Source: Alphaproteobacteria bacterium | GTDB taxonomy: Bacteria; Pseudomonadota; Alphaproteobacteria; Rhizobiales; Devosiaceae | DNA length: 64,000 nt | Assembly (NCBI GenBank): GCA_018818925.1 | Contig: JAHJQZ010000074.1 | Span: 1-64,000 of the forward strand | Direction of reading: 5' to 3' | Part shown: positions 19,246 to 27,496 of the stretch, piece after piece | Numbering within the stretch: position 1 is the first letter of the stretch | Layout: each line of letters opens with the position of its first letter | The notes under the pieces: model-generated | What the model was told of the DNA's origin: nothing | Databases searched by the model: none | The model's input: the letters and a program-made list of their open reading frames with translations, nothing else | Position numbers and translations under genes: made by a program

Positions 19246-19525
19246 GCGGCTCGAATCGCGTGGCGGCAAATGGACATGGCGCGTCGACGTCTGGTCGAGC
19301 GCTGTGTTGATCAACCAGGGTGTGCCCGCGATCGCCGGTTCCGGGCCTGGCGGCGGATTGCCATGCGCCTACCCGCCCGGACAGGATGCGCCGCGGAGGG
19401 CAGAGGACGCGTGTTCGGTCCGGCCTGCCGCGGTTCAAAGCTGGAATTCATCATGTGTCGCTGGCGCGGCGGCCCCGCCGGCAGGTTTTCATGCCTCGGG
19501 AGCACCACCCGGATGAATTGCACGC
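19246..19525. other. Gene-free spacer between convergent operons
   Basis: About 280 bases between the end of smoS and the terminator of the next operon. I see no coding pattern with a ribosome site, no tRNA and no strong repeat. Short readings in several frames lack homologue-like motifs. Confidence 0.5.
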
Positions 19526-19555
19526 AAAAAAAGGAGGCTGCCGAAGCAGCCTCCT
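19526..19555 (-). terminator. Strong intrinsic terminator of the rare-sugar ABC operon
   Basis: A perfect 10-bp stem (19532-19541 with 19546-19555) closes, on the minus strand, a TTCG tetraloop and is followed by seven T residues. It lies 24 bp beyond the stop of the binding-protein gene. On the plus strand the A-run precedes the hairpin, so it is expected to act mainly on the minus strand. Confidence 0.9.
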
Positions 19556-19578
19556 GACGTTCCGGACGCTTGGGAGGA

Positions 19579-20652
19579 TCAATAGTCCGGGTTCTCGCGG
19601 AACGACGGGTCGTTGATGTCGTAGACGAAGGCACCCGCGTCGCGCTTGGCCATGTAGTCGTCATGGAAGAACGGCACGAGCTTCGAGCGGTCGATTGTGT
19701 CGGTGTAGAACGGAATGACCGAGACGAAGACCGCCTTCTTGTAGGGCTCGCCGGCGAAATAGGCCTTGATCTGCTGCGAAGCGATATCGGCCTCGAGCGT
19801 CGCGGTCTCGTTCACGTCCATCGTGGTGATGCCCTTCTCGACCCAATCCCACGACTTTTCCTTGCCGTTGGACGCGCCGATCCAGTAGTCGGACGGGTTG
19901 AGCCCGGCTTCCTCGAACGCCTGCAGCACGCCGGCCGCCATTTCGTCGTTATGGACATAGACGCCGTCGAACCCGTCAGGGCCGAGGCTGGTGATCGCGT
20001 CCTGCATCACCTTCTTGGCCGGATCGGCGAACCAGCCGCCGGAACCCCAGAACACGACCTGCAGGTCGGTGCCGCCGGCGCCCTTGACGCCGACATTCTC
20101 GGCAAGATTGCCGATGTCCTTGCCGGCTGCGGCGTAGGACTTGAGGAAGCCTTCGGTCTGGCCGGAGGCGGTACCCTGGCCGAGCTTGCCCTCGATCATC
20201 ACAAGCTTGGTGACGTCGTGCTTCATGGCGGACTCGCCGGCAACCTCGCCGATATAGACCCAGTCATAGCCGGCAAAGCCGCCGAGACCCGGTTCGTTGG
20301 GCGGATTGTGGGTCAGGTGGAACTCGGGAATGCCGGCGTCCGACGCCAGTTTCAGGGTCCGCGAGGTGGTTTCGGGCGAGTTCTGCACGACCAGCAGCGC
20401 ATCGACGCCCTGGGTGATGAAGTTCTCGACCGCCGAAATCTGCTCGGGCGCGGTGCCCTGGCCGACGACATCGAGCACGGTCCAGCCTTCGCGTTCGGCC
20501 AGGGTCTTGAAGACCTCGTAGCCGGCTTTGTAGAAGTCGTCCGACGCGTCCATATAGTAGCCGATGACCTTGTCTTCGGCCATGACGCCGGTAGCAAAAG
20601 CCATTGTTCCGATGGCCACGGCCGTCATCAGTTTGAGTGCTGTTCTCTTCAT
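19579..20652 (-). CDS. Sugar ABC transporter, periplasmic binding protein
   Basis: This type-I periplasmic binding protein (Peripla_BP_4 fold) has 357 residues and a signal peptide ending GVMAED (cleavage about residue 25). The mature N-terminus KVIGYYMDASDDFYKAGYEV is followed by GVDALLVVQNSPET and, in the C-lobe, VYVHNDEMAAGVLQAFEEAG. It differs from RbsB and FrcB at the sugar-contact loops, so the ligand cannot be named; the neighbouring epimerase and MocA dehydrogenase suggest a ketose, inositol or uncommon aldose. It is last in the operon, 42 bp after the permease, and followed by a strong terminator. Confidence 0.88.
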   Translation of the reverse strand: MKRTALKLMTAVAIGTMAFATGVMAEDKVIGYYMDASDDFYKAGYEVFKTLAEREGWTVLDVVGQGTAPEQISAVENFITQGVDALLVVQNSPETTSRTLKLASDAGIPEFHLTHNPPNEPGLGGFAGYDWVYIGEVAGESAMKHDVTKLVMIEGKLGQGTASGQTEGFLKSYAAAGKDIGNLAENVGVKGAGGTDLQVVFWGSGGWFADPAKKVMQDAITSLGPDGFDGVYVHNDEMAAGVLQAFEEAGLNPSDYWIGASNGKEKSWDWVEKGITTMDVNETATLEADIASQQIKAYFAGEPYKKAVFVSVIPFYTDTIDRSKLVPFFHDDYMAKRDAGAFVYDINDPSFRENPDY

Positions 20653-20694
20653 AATCCAACTCCCTTTTGGATGGTGTGGTCCGCTCCTCGGACA

Positions 20695-21846
20695 TCACAC
20701 GGGTGGGTTCTGCAGCTCTGCCTGCGGTTCCTGCTTTTTGTCGGCGCCTCCCTGTTTCGCCTGCGCCGCAGTGGCGCGTGCCTTCGCCTGTTCCCGCTTC
20801 AGGGTCCGGTAGTCGGAGATGCGCGACGAGATGTCGCCAGCCGAAACCGCGATGATGACGATGAGACCCTTGGCGAGGAATTGAACTTCGGACGGCAGGC
20901 GGAGCATGTTCATCGCGTTGGCGATGGATCCGAGGAACAGAACGCCGATCAGCGTCCCGACGATGTTCCCGCGGCCACCGGAAAGCGCCGTTCCGCCGAT
21001 CACGACCATGGCGATGGTGTCGATCTCCAGACCCTGGCCGAGTGTGATGATGCCGGTATTGATGCGCGCCAGCAGCATGGTGGCGCCGATGCCGACCAGG
21101 AGACCCTGGATGGCGAATACCGCGAGCCGCATGTTGGCGACGTCGATGCCGGCGAGGAACGCAGCGCGCGGATTGGTGCCGACCGCATAGATGCGCCGCC
21201 CGAACTTGGTGTAGGTCAGCGTCAGTCCGCCGATCAACGCGATCAGGAAGAAGACCAGCACATAGGGCGGCAGCCTGAGCACCAGGCCCGTGACCGGGTC
21301 GCGGGCGCCGTCGATGAGATTCATGGTCAGGAAGTCGAGCTCGCCCTTCATCACGACTTCGCGCGAATTGGATAAAAGGAGCGCGATGCCCTGGAACGAG
21401 ATCATGCCGCCGAGCGTGATGATGAACGGCTCGATCCGCGTCCGCGAGATGATGAAGCCCATGGCGGATTCGAGCACGACCGCCGCCGAGACGCCGAGTG
21501 CGATCGAGGGCACGACACCGAGGCCCCAGCGCGAGATGCCGAGCGAGACGACGATCGAGACCAGCGAGGCGAGCATGCCGACCGACAGGTCGATGCCGCC
21601 GGAGATCATCACCATGGTCATGGACACCGCAATGATGCCGGGCACCGCGACCTGCTGGAGGATGTTGAGTATGTTCACCGGGCTGATGAAGGTCGGATAG
21701 GCTGCAAAGCCCGTCGAGATCAGTTGCAGACCAACGATGATCACGACGAAACTCAGGAAGATCGACAGGACGGTCAGGTTCTCGTGCCGCTTGAACAGCG
21801 ACTCCTTGACTCCCGCCGCCGCGTTGGTGATTTCGCGCTTGCTCAC
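20695..21846 (-). CDS. Sugar ABC transporter, permease (RbsC-like)
   Basis: A 383-residue BPD_transp_2 permease with SGGIDLSVGMLASLVS and the cytoplasmic-loop region AMVVIGGTALSGGRGN. Membrane segments start after a cytoplasmic N-terminus of about 25 residues. The C-terminus carries an Ala/Gln/Lys-rich tail of about 35 residues beyond the last helix, longer than in RbsC. Its start overlaps the stop of the two-domain ATPase by 4 bases, so they are translationally coupled. It forms the membrane channel for the importer encoded by this operon. Confidence 0.9.
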   Translation of the reverse strand: MSKREITNAAAGVKESLFKRHENLTVLSIFLSFVVIIVGLQLISTGFAAYPTFISPVNILNILQQVAVPGIIAVSMTMVMISGGIDLSVGMLASLVSIVVSLGISRWGLGVVPSIALGVSAAVVLESAMGFIISRTRIEPFIITLGGMISFQGIALLLSNSREVVMKGELDFLTMNLIDGARDPVTGLVLRLPPYVLVFFLIALIGGLTLTYTKFGRRIYAVGTNPRAAFLAGIDVANMRLAVFAIQGLLVGIGATMLLARINTGIITLGQGLEIDTIAMVVIGGTALSGGRGNIVGTLIGVLFLGSIANAMNMLRLPSEVQFLAKGLIVIIAVSAGDISSRISDYRTLKREQAKARATAAQAKQGGADKKQEPQAELQNPPV

Positions 21847-23327
21847 TCTTTCTGATCTCCTATTGAGAGGGTGAGGATGGCCTCTTCGGTAATGTCCTCA
21901 CCGGTCAGCTCGCCCGCGATCTGCCCCTGCTTGAAAACGATCACGCGATCGCTCATCGAGATCACTTCGGGCATGTCGGACGAGACCATCAGGATGGCCT
22001 TGCCCTGCTTCAGCAGGTCGACCATGACCTTGTAGATTTCCTGCTTGGAGCCGACGTCGACGCCGCGGGACGGCTCGTCGAAGATGAAGATCTCGCCCCC
22101 GGTGTTGAACCATTTGCCGAGGACGACCTTCTGCTGGTTGCCACCGGACAGGTTGAGGACCTTGGTGCGGGCGGTTGGCGCCTTGATATTCAGGAGCTTG
22201 AGATATTTCTCGCCGGTGGCCAGATCGTCGGACGGCTTGACGATGATCTCGCTCGTGTTGACCATGTTGGCCACGGCGACATTGTCGGCGATGGACTTGT
22301 CAAGAAACAGGCCGGTGTTCTGCCGGTCCTCGGTAATGAAGCACATCTTGTTGCGGATCGCGGCCTTGGGGCTCGCATGGCGGACCTTCTTGCCGTCGAT
22401 CAGGATGTCGCCGTGAACGATCGGCGCCCCGCCGAACAGCACTTCCATGAGCTCGGACCGACCCGAGCCGACCATGCCGGCAATGCCGAGCACCTCGCCA
22501 CGATGAACGTCGAACGAGACGTTCCTGACGCCGTTGCCGGTGACATTGCGCACCTCAAGCGCGACCTTGCCGCGCGCGACATGCTCGCGTTCGTAGAAGG
22601 TCGAGGGATCGCGCCCGACCATGTCCTTGATCAGGGTCGACTTCGTGAGCCCGGTGATCGGGTGGACGCTGACCTTGCGTCCGTCGCGCAGCACGGTAGC
22701 CCGGTCGCCGATCTCGAAGACCTCATCGAGGTGGTGTGAGATGTAGATGACGCCGATGCCGTTCTGCCGGACGGTCCTGACGATCTCGAGCACCGTGTCG
22801 ATCTCCTTGGAGGAAAAGGACGCCGTCGGCTCGTCGAGGATGATCACGTTGGATTTGAAAAGAAGCGCCTTGGCGATCTCGACGATCTTTTGCTGGCCGC
22901 TCGTCAGGTGGCGCATCTTGATTTCGGGCGACAGGTCGCTCTTCAAATACCTGAGAACGCTTTCGGCTTGCTGGCGCATCTGCCGGCGCTGCTGCAATCC
23001 CCAGCGGGTGATCTCCGAGCCGGTGAAAATGTTCTCCGTAATGCTCAGATCATTGAAGACGATGTGTTCCTGATAGATGGTGTGAATGCCCATCTTCAGC
23101 GCCGAGTTCGGCGTCAGCGACACCTCGCGGCCGTCGAAATAGATTTTGCCGCCATCGTCCGGCTGATAGGCGCCGGAAAGGATCTTGATCAGCGTCGACT
23201 TGCCCGCGCCGTTCTCCCCACACAGGCAATGGACTTCACCCCGTTTGACATCGAACGAGATGTCCTCCAGTGCCCTGACACCGGGAAACGTCTTGGATAC
23301 GTGCGAAAGACGCAGAACTTCGTCCAT
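21843..23327 (-). CDS. Sugar ABC transporter, two-domain ATP-binding protein (RbsA/MglA-like)
   Basis: This 494-residue fused tandem ATPase has GENGAGKST, LTSGQQKIVEIAKAL and IILDEPTASF in its first half. In the second half, Walker A is degenerate (GMVGSGRSE) while LSGGNQQKVVLGKWF and FDEPSRGVDVGSK remain. Such asymmetry is normal in RbsA/MglA/XylG proteins, which hydrolyse ATP mainly in one half. The GTVL-type recognition loop is replaced by RDGRKVSVHPITGLTKSTL. It couples to the overlapping permease and lies 40 bp downstream of the MocA-type dehydrogenase gene. Confidence 0.92.
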   Translation of the reverse strand: MDEVLRLSHVSKTFPGVRALEDISFDVKRGEVHCLCGENGAGKSTLIKILSGAYQPDDGGKIYFDGREVSLTPNSALKMGIHTIYQEHIVFNDLSITENIFTGSEITRWGLQQRRQMRQQAESVLRYLKSDLSPEIKMRHLTSGQQKIVEIAKALLFKSNVIILDEPTASFSSKEIDTVLEIVRTVRQNGIGVIYISHHLDEVFEIGDRATVLRDGRKVSVHPITGLTKSTLIKDMVGRDPSTFYEREHVARGKVALEVRNVTGNGVRNVSFDVHRGEVLGIAGMVGSGRSELMEVLFGGAPIVHGDILIDGKKVRHASPKAAIRNKMCFITEDRQNTGLFLDKSIADNVAVANMVNTSEIIVKPSDDLATGEKYLKLLNIKAPTARTKVLNLSGGNQQKVVLGKWFNTGGEIFIFDEPSRGVDVGSKQEIYKVMVDLLKQGKAILMVSSDMPEVISMSDRVIVFKQGQIAGELTGEDITEEAILTLSIGDQKE

Positions 23328-23367
23328 GCTCCCCTCCCTTGCCGGATGGCTTCTCCCTCGAGGTGTC

Positions 23368-24477
23368 TCAGCGCCTGGTGAAGTCGGGAATCTTGACGAT
23401 CTCGCCGCCCTTCAGGGCCGACTGGTGGGCGCAGATGCCGACCGAGGTCCAGTTGGCCGACTGCTCGACATTCGGGAACGGATCCCGGTCCTCGAGAAGG
23501 GCGTTGACGAACTCGTTGACCAGGTGCGGGTGCGAGCCGCCATGGCCGCCGCCCTGGATGAAGCTCAGATGGTCCTCGTCGACGATGCCGCGCGTAAATT
23601 TCTGGATTTCCTTGGGCAGCCTGTGCGCGAAGTCCGGCACCTCGACGCGCTCGGCGATCTCGGGTTCGGGTTTCTTGGCGGTATGGAGCACCGGGTTCTC
23701 GTCGGTGATGAGCTGCCACTCGAAGCTTTTCTTCGAGGCGTAGACGTCGATCGACTCGCGGTACTGGCGCGCGGTGTCCCAAAGGAACCGCCAGATATGC
23801 GCGGCAACATCGGAATCCTTAATCTTGATCTGGCACGATTCGACCGCGAACTTGGAACCGGAGCGGGAAGCGCATTCGTCGTTGATGGTGCCGGAACCGA
23901 AACAGGAGACATAGTCCGCCATGCCGTCGACCATGGCCATGAGCGGAGAAACGACATGGGTGGCATAGTGCATCGGCACCATGTCCTTCCAATAGTCGGG
24001 CCAACCTAGCATGTCCTGCGGATGGGACGCCTGCAGATACTGGATCTTGCCCAGCTCGCCCTTGTCGTAGAGCTCCTTGATGAACAGGTATTCGCGGGAA
24101 TAGACGACCGTTTCGGCCATCATGTACTTGAGCCCGGTTTCACGGACGAGGCCGACGATCTCCCCGGCTTCCTCGAGCGTTGTCGCCATCGGCACAGTGC
24201 ACATGACGTGCTTGCCGGCCTTCAGTGCGGCAATCGACTGCGGGGCATGGTCGGGGATCGGGCTGTTGATGTGGACGAAATCCACATTCGGGTCGGTCAG
24301 AACATCGCGGAAATCGGTGTAGCGCGTCTCGATGCCGAACTGGTCGCCGATCTTGTTGAGCTTGTCTCTGTTCCGCTGGCAGATCGCCGTGACCTCGGCT
24401 TTCGGATGCGCCTGATAAATCGGTATGAACTCCGCTCCGAAACCAAGCCCGATGAGTCCAACTCGTACCTTGTCCAT
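23368..24477 (-). CDS. Gfo/Idh/MocA-family oxidoreductase with altered EKP motif
   Basis: This 369-residue NAD(P)-dependent sugar dehydrogenase has an N-terminal Rossmann fold with GLIGLGFGAEFIP. The segment that normally reads EKP(L/I)A reads CTVPMATTLEE, so the usual cofactor- and substrate-contacting lysine is absent. The C-terminal alpha/beta domain has HPQDMLGWPDYWKD and GGGHGGSHPHLVNEFVNA, glycine/histidine-rich loops seen in some MocA subfamilies. It is the first gene after the regulatory region carrying the 31-bp motif and the promoter-proximal gene of the ABC operon. It probably oxidises, or oxidises and re-reduces, the imported sugar. The reaction cannot be specified. Confidence 0.82.
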   Translation of the reverse strand: MDKVRVGLIGLGFGAEFIPIYQAHPKAEVTAICQRNRDKLNKIGDQFGIETRYTDFRDVLTDPNVDFVHINSPIPDHAPQSIAALKAGKHVMCTVPMATTLEEAGEIVGLVRETGLKYMMAETVVYSREYLFIKELYDKGELGKIQYLQASHPQDMLGWPDYWKDMVPMHYATHVVSPLMAMVDGMADYVSCFGSGTINDECASRSGSKFAVESCQIKIKDSDVAAHIWRFLWDTARQYRESIDVYASKKSFEWQLITDENPVLHTAKKPEPEIAERVEVPDFAHRLPKEIQKFTRGIVDEDHLSFIQGGGHGGSHPHLVNEFVNALLEDRDPFPNVEQSANWTSVGICAHQSALKGGEIVKIPDFTRR

Positions 24478-24532
24478 GATAGTTCCCCGGTTCTCCTTGC
24501 GCAGGAGTATTGGGGAGGGCGCGGAAAATGAG

Positions 24533-24563
24533 AATGAGCATTTGCGCTGGATTGTTGAGATAT
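24533..24563 (-). promoter_or_regulatory. Shared 31-bp motif upstream of the MocA/ABC operon
   Basis: Read on the plus strand it is AATGAGCATT, one variable base, GCGC, eight variable bases, then TGAGATAT. The identical arrangement with identical spacing occurs upstream of the epimerase gene at 26939-26969. This copy lies 56 bases before the dehydrogenase start, in a locally AT-rich patch. It is the likely binding site of the XylR-type regulator encoded between the two targets. Confidence 0.7.
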
Positions 24564-24704
24564 TTTCCCAATGCGCTGATGATCGGAATCAATGCTCTCA
24601 AATCGGAAAAAATACTGCCAAATATCAGAGTGAACATACCCAATTCAGCAGTTGCACTTGGTGCAACCGCTTGGGCAGGCCGGTCCGGACGGTGGCAGTT
24701 GGCG

Positions 24705-25883
24705 TCAGTCCGGCATCTTGGGGAAGGAGCGGCCCCGCACCTGGTCGCGGTATTCGCGCGGCGTCAGGCCCGTCTCCTTCTTGAAAAACACGCTCAGATA
24801 TTCGGGATGCTCGATACCGAGAACCTCGCTGATTTCGGAAAGTGACATGTCCGTCTCGAGCAGCAATTCCCGCACGGCGTTGGTGCGGACGCGCAGGATT
24901 TCCTGGTGCGGAGTCCGGTCGAGCGCCTTGCGGAAGCGCGCTTCGAGCACGCGCCGGGACATGGGAACAATGTCGAGCACGTCCTCGACACGGATGTTGT
25001 TGTGGGCGTTCTTGCGGATGAAGGCGATGGCCTCGGCGACATGGCTGTCGCCTACGGTCAGCACGTCGGTCGAGACGCGCTTGCGCACGCCAAGCGGCTC
25101 CATCGAGTGCTTTCGCCCGGAGAGCTTTTCGCCGCGCATCATGCGATCGAGGATTTCGGCGGCATAGGCGCCGGTCCGGAACGAATTGGGGATGATGCTC
25201 GACATCGAGGGCGTGGTGATCTCGCACAGCAACTCGTCATTGTCGACGCCGACGATGGCGATGTCCTCGGGCACCATGAAGCCGTAATAGCGGCAGATCT
25301 CGAGAAGCTGCTGGCCGCAGCCGTCATAACAGGCGAAAACACCGACCGGCTTGGGCAGGCTCTTCAGCCAGTCCCGAATCGCCTCGCGCTGGGTCCACCA
25401 GCGCACGCGCGGCTCCTTGCGCTGCGGCAGGTTGTAAATCTGCGACTTGATGATGTCGGGATGGCCGAGAATGCGCTCGAAGGCGTGCTGGCGCCAGATC
25501 GACCAGTTGTAGAACGGGTCGCCGAAAAAGGCGAAGTTCTGTAGCCCGCAGTCGCGCAGATGGTCGAGCGCCATGCGCGTGATCGCTTCGTCGTCGGTCT
25601 CGACCCAGGGAATGCCCTCGATCAGGCGGGCCGCGCTGACATCGACGGTCGGCACGTTCATGGTCTTGATGATCCGGGCCATCTGGTCGGTCTCGATGCG
25701 GGCGATGACGCCATCGAATGTCCAGTTGCCGGCAAAGGATTCGTCGATCTCGTGGCGCCCGTGCTCGGTGAGATAGAGCCGCCAGCCATGCCGGGTGCGG
25801 GCATAGTCGTGGATGCCGCGCAGGATGCCGCGGGCATAGCTGTTCGACGTTTCGATGATGAGCGCGACGTTTCTCTCGTCCAC
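24705..25883 (-). CDS. XylR-type (periplasmic-binding-fold + AraC) transcriptional regulator
   Basis: At 392 residues it matches the length of E. coli XylR. The N-terminal two-thirds is a LacI/PBP-like sugar sensor starting VALIIETSNSYARGILRGIHDYAR, with FACYDGCGQQLLEICRYYGFMVPEDIAIVGVDNDELLCE. The C-terminal 100 residues are an AraC-type double helix-turn-helix (IRVEDVLDIVPMSRRVLEAR, then MSLSEISEVLGIEHPEYLSV and KKETGLTPREYR). Such proteins sense a pentose or related sugar and activate adjacent uptake and catabolic genes. It lies between the epimerase gene (111 bp upstream) and the dehydrogenase/ABC genes, all on the minus strand. The ligand is unknown; xylose itself is not implied, since no xylA or xylB is present. 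Confidence 0.9.
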   Translation of the reverse strand: MDERNVALIIETSNSYARGILRGIHDYARTRHGWRLYLTEHGRHEIDESFAGNWTFDGVIARIETDQMARIIKTMNVPTVDVSAARLIEGIPWVETDDEAITRMALDHLRDCGLQNFAFFGDPFYNWSIWRQHAFERILGHPDIIKSQIYNLPQRKEPRVRWWTQREAIRDWLKSLPKPVGVFACYDGCGQQLLEICRYYGFMVPEDIAIVGVDNDELLCEITTPSMSSIIPNSFRTGAYAAEILDRMMRGEKLSGRKHSMEPLGVRKRVSTDVLTVGDSHVAEAIAFIRKNAHNNIRVEDVLDIVPMSRRVLEARFRKALDRTPHQEILRVRTNAVRELLLETDMSLSEISEVLGIEHPEYLSVFFKKETGLTPREYRDQVRGRSFPKMPD

Positions 25884-25994
25884 CTGCGGGGCCCCTCCCT
25901 TCGCCGATTGCCGAGTCGCGACGCATGATGGCGCCGCGTGAAGTTGAATTCTACACTCAAGTTCGCGCCGCTCCCCTGCGACACGATGCGCTCC

Positions 25995-26840
25995 TCAGCC
26001 GAGCAGGCCGCGCAGATATCTGGCGCCTCCGCTGGCCAGTTCGTCCTGCGACGGGGCGAGAGGCCGCCAGATCGAGGCCGCCTTGGCGATTTCGACCGCG
26101 CCGGGCGTGAAGGATTCGATGACGATGGCGCCATCGTAGCCCACCTGCTTGAGCGCATCGCGGATGCCGTTCCAGTCCTGGTGGCCGGTGCCGGGAATGC
26201 CCCGGTCGTTCTCGCAGGCGTGGAAATGGCCGAGCTTCCTGCCGGCGAGGCGGATGGCCTGGGGAATGCCTTTTTCCTCAATGTTGGCGTGGAAGGTGTC
26301 GATATGGACCTTGTAGGCCGGATGATCGACATCGTCGATGAGCTTCAGAGCCTGCTCGACCAGATTGATCATGTCGCTCTCGAAGCGGTTGAGCGGCTCC
26401 ACCCCGACCGTGACGCCGGCATCGCTCGCGACCTTGCCGATTTCCCTGAGGTTCTCGACGCACCAGGCCCATTCCTGCTTCTTCTCGTCCTCGGGCACGA
26501 GGCGTGTCTTGCCGACGGCCGAATAGACCGGACCGGAGAACAGCGTGCTGCCGACCGTTTCGGCGAAGCGGATGCCGGCGCGGATATAATCGGCGCCGTT
26601 CCGGCGGATCGCCGCATCGTCGCTCGAAATGTCGCGCGTCGGCCCGAAGGCGCCGCACACGGTAATCGACAGGCCGTTGTCCTCGGTCATCCGGCGCAAG
26701 AGCTCGGCGTCGATCAGCGCCGGATCATCGAGCGCGACCTCGATAACGTCGAATCCCATCTGCTTGATCTTGGGAATGAGGTCGAATTCGTTGGTCGTGA
26801 ACGGCGACGTCCACACCCAGGTGTTCACACCGATCTTCAT
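25995..26840 (-). CDS. Sugar-phosphate isomerase/epimerase, tagatose/psicose 3-epimerase-like
   Basis: A TIM-barrel protein of 281 residues (AP endonuclease 2-like). Expected metal ligands appear in VEPLNRFE, VHIDTFHANIEE, LGHFHACENDRGIPGTGH and VIESF. This pattern, especially DTFHxNIEE and HFHxxExxRxxPGxG, is that of D-tagatose/D-psicose 3-epimerases, which interconvert ketohexoses at C3. The start at 26840 was chosen because GGAGGAG lies 8 bases upstream; an ATG two codons earlier would be too close to it. It is promoter-proximal in the locus and carries the 31-bp motif 99 bases upstream. Inosose or hydroxypyruvate isomerases are alternative functions. Confidence 0.82.
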   Translation of the reverse strand: MKIGVNTWVWTSPFTTNEFDLIPKIKQMGFDVIEVALDDPALIDAELLRRMTEDNGLSITVCGAFGPTRDISSDDAAIRRNGADYIRAGIRFAETVGSTLFSGPVYSAVGKTRLVPEDEKKQEWAWCVENLREIGKVASDAGVTVGVEPLNRFESDMINLVEQALKLIDDVDHPAYKVHIDTFHANIEEKGIPQAIRLAGRKLGHFHACENDRGIPGTGHQDWNGIRDALKQVGYDGAIVIESFTPGAVEIAKAASIWRPLAPSQDELASGGARYLRGLLG

Positions 26841-26938
26841 TGTCATCTCCTCCAGGCGCCGCATTCGAAGGCGGCTGGTCGCCAATTCCGGCGCCCTTTT
26901 TCTTGCCTGTCAGTTTCGGACCGGCGTCTTGAAGCGTA

Positions 26939-26969
26939 AATGAGCATTCGCGCGAGAATTCTGAGATAT
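26939..26969 (-). promoter_or_regulatory. Shared 31-bp motif upstream of the epimerase gene
   Basis: Second copy of the AATGAGCATT / GCGC / N8 / TGAGATAT arrangement, matching the copy at 24533-24563 at 22 of the 23 defining positions with the same 8-base gap. It is 99 bases upstream of the epimerase start. Two copies in front of two target transcripts of one locus make it a good candidate operator for the XylR-type regulator. Confidence 0.7.
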
Positions 26970-27101
26970 CTGACCGGTGGATTTTGCGGGTGCGGGATCA
27001 AGAAACAGAAGTGGACTTGCCGCACGCCCGTTCAGCGCCTGCTCTCCTCCAGCGCCGCCAGCGACCGGGTCAGATCTTGGCCAGACAGTTGTTGAAATCA
27101 T

Positions 27102-27177
27102 TGGTGGGCCCGGCAGGACTCGAACCTGCAACCAGACCGTTATGAGCGGCCGGCTCTAACCGTTGAGCTACAGGCCC
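27102..27177 (-). tRNA. ileX: tRNA-Ile (CAU anticodon, AUA-decoding type)
   Basis: A 76-base cloverleaf with encoded CCA. The acceptor GGGCCTG pairs with CGGGCCC, the D stem is GCTC/GAGC, the anticodon stem is GGCCG/CGGTC with loop CTCATAA (anticodon at 142-144 of kb 27), and the T arm is GCAGG-TTCGAGT-CCTGC. The CAU anticodon with this body (G1-C72 pair and the Ile2-like D and T arms) fits the isoleucine tRNA whose C34 is converted to lysidine by TilS, rather than elongator Met. Elongator Met is the main alternative. Confidence 0.85.
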
Positions 27178-27496
27178 ATGCGGCGGCGGCGATGCGTTGC
27201 GCATCCTGCAGCCGGCCGACACGCGGTGGTACCGGCGCACCGCAATTTCGTCAAGCGTCGGTCGCGCGCGGCGATGCGGCGCGATGGGCCGGCTGGATCG
27301 GCACGGCCGCCGCACTTTGTGGGAAACGCCGGAGCGATTCGTGTCAGTTGTGTGACTGACGCTTTTGTTTCAATAGCTTGTGGAGAATCGTCGTTGCATG
27401 GGCAACGTCATGAAAGCGAAATCAAACCGACAAGAATGTGATATGCGGGCCAGCTAGGTGTCCAGCCTTCCCACAACCCTATCAGGGACATCTGCC
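27178..27496. other. Spacer upstream of ugpB
   Basis: 319 bases between tRNA-Ile and ugpB. The first part is GC-rich and featureless; the last 160 bases are less GC-rich and contain the inverted repeat GTCAG/CTGAC at 27343-27360. I could not find a convincing pair of CTGTCAT-like PhoB half-sites, although ugp operons are often phosphate-controlled. Confidence 0.4.
27343..27360 (+). promoter_or_regulatory. Inverted repeat upstream of ugpB, possible operator
   Basis: GTCAG at 27343-27347 and CTGAC at 27356-27360 are perfect inverted arms around 8 bases, 137 bp before the ugpB start. No regulator gene is adjacent, so this is only a candidate site. Confidence 0.3.

Noticed and set aside
27320-27440. 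PhoB box in front of ugpB
   Set aside because: The best pair, GTGTCAG and GTGACTG 11 bases apart, matches the second CTGTCAT half-site at only three positions.
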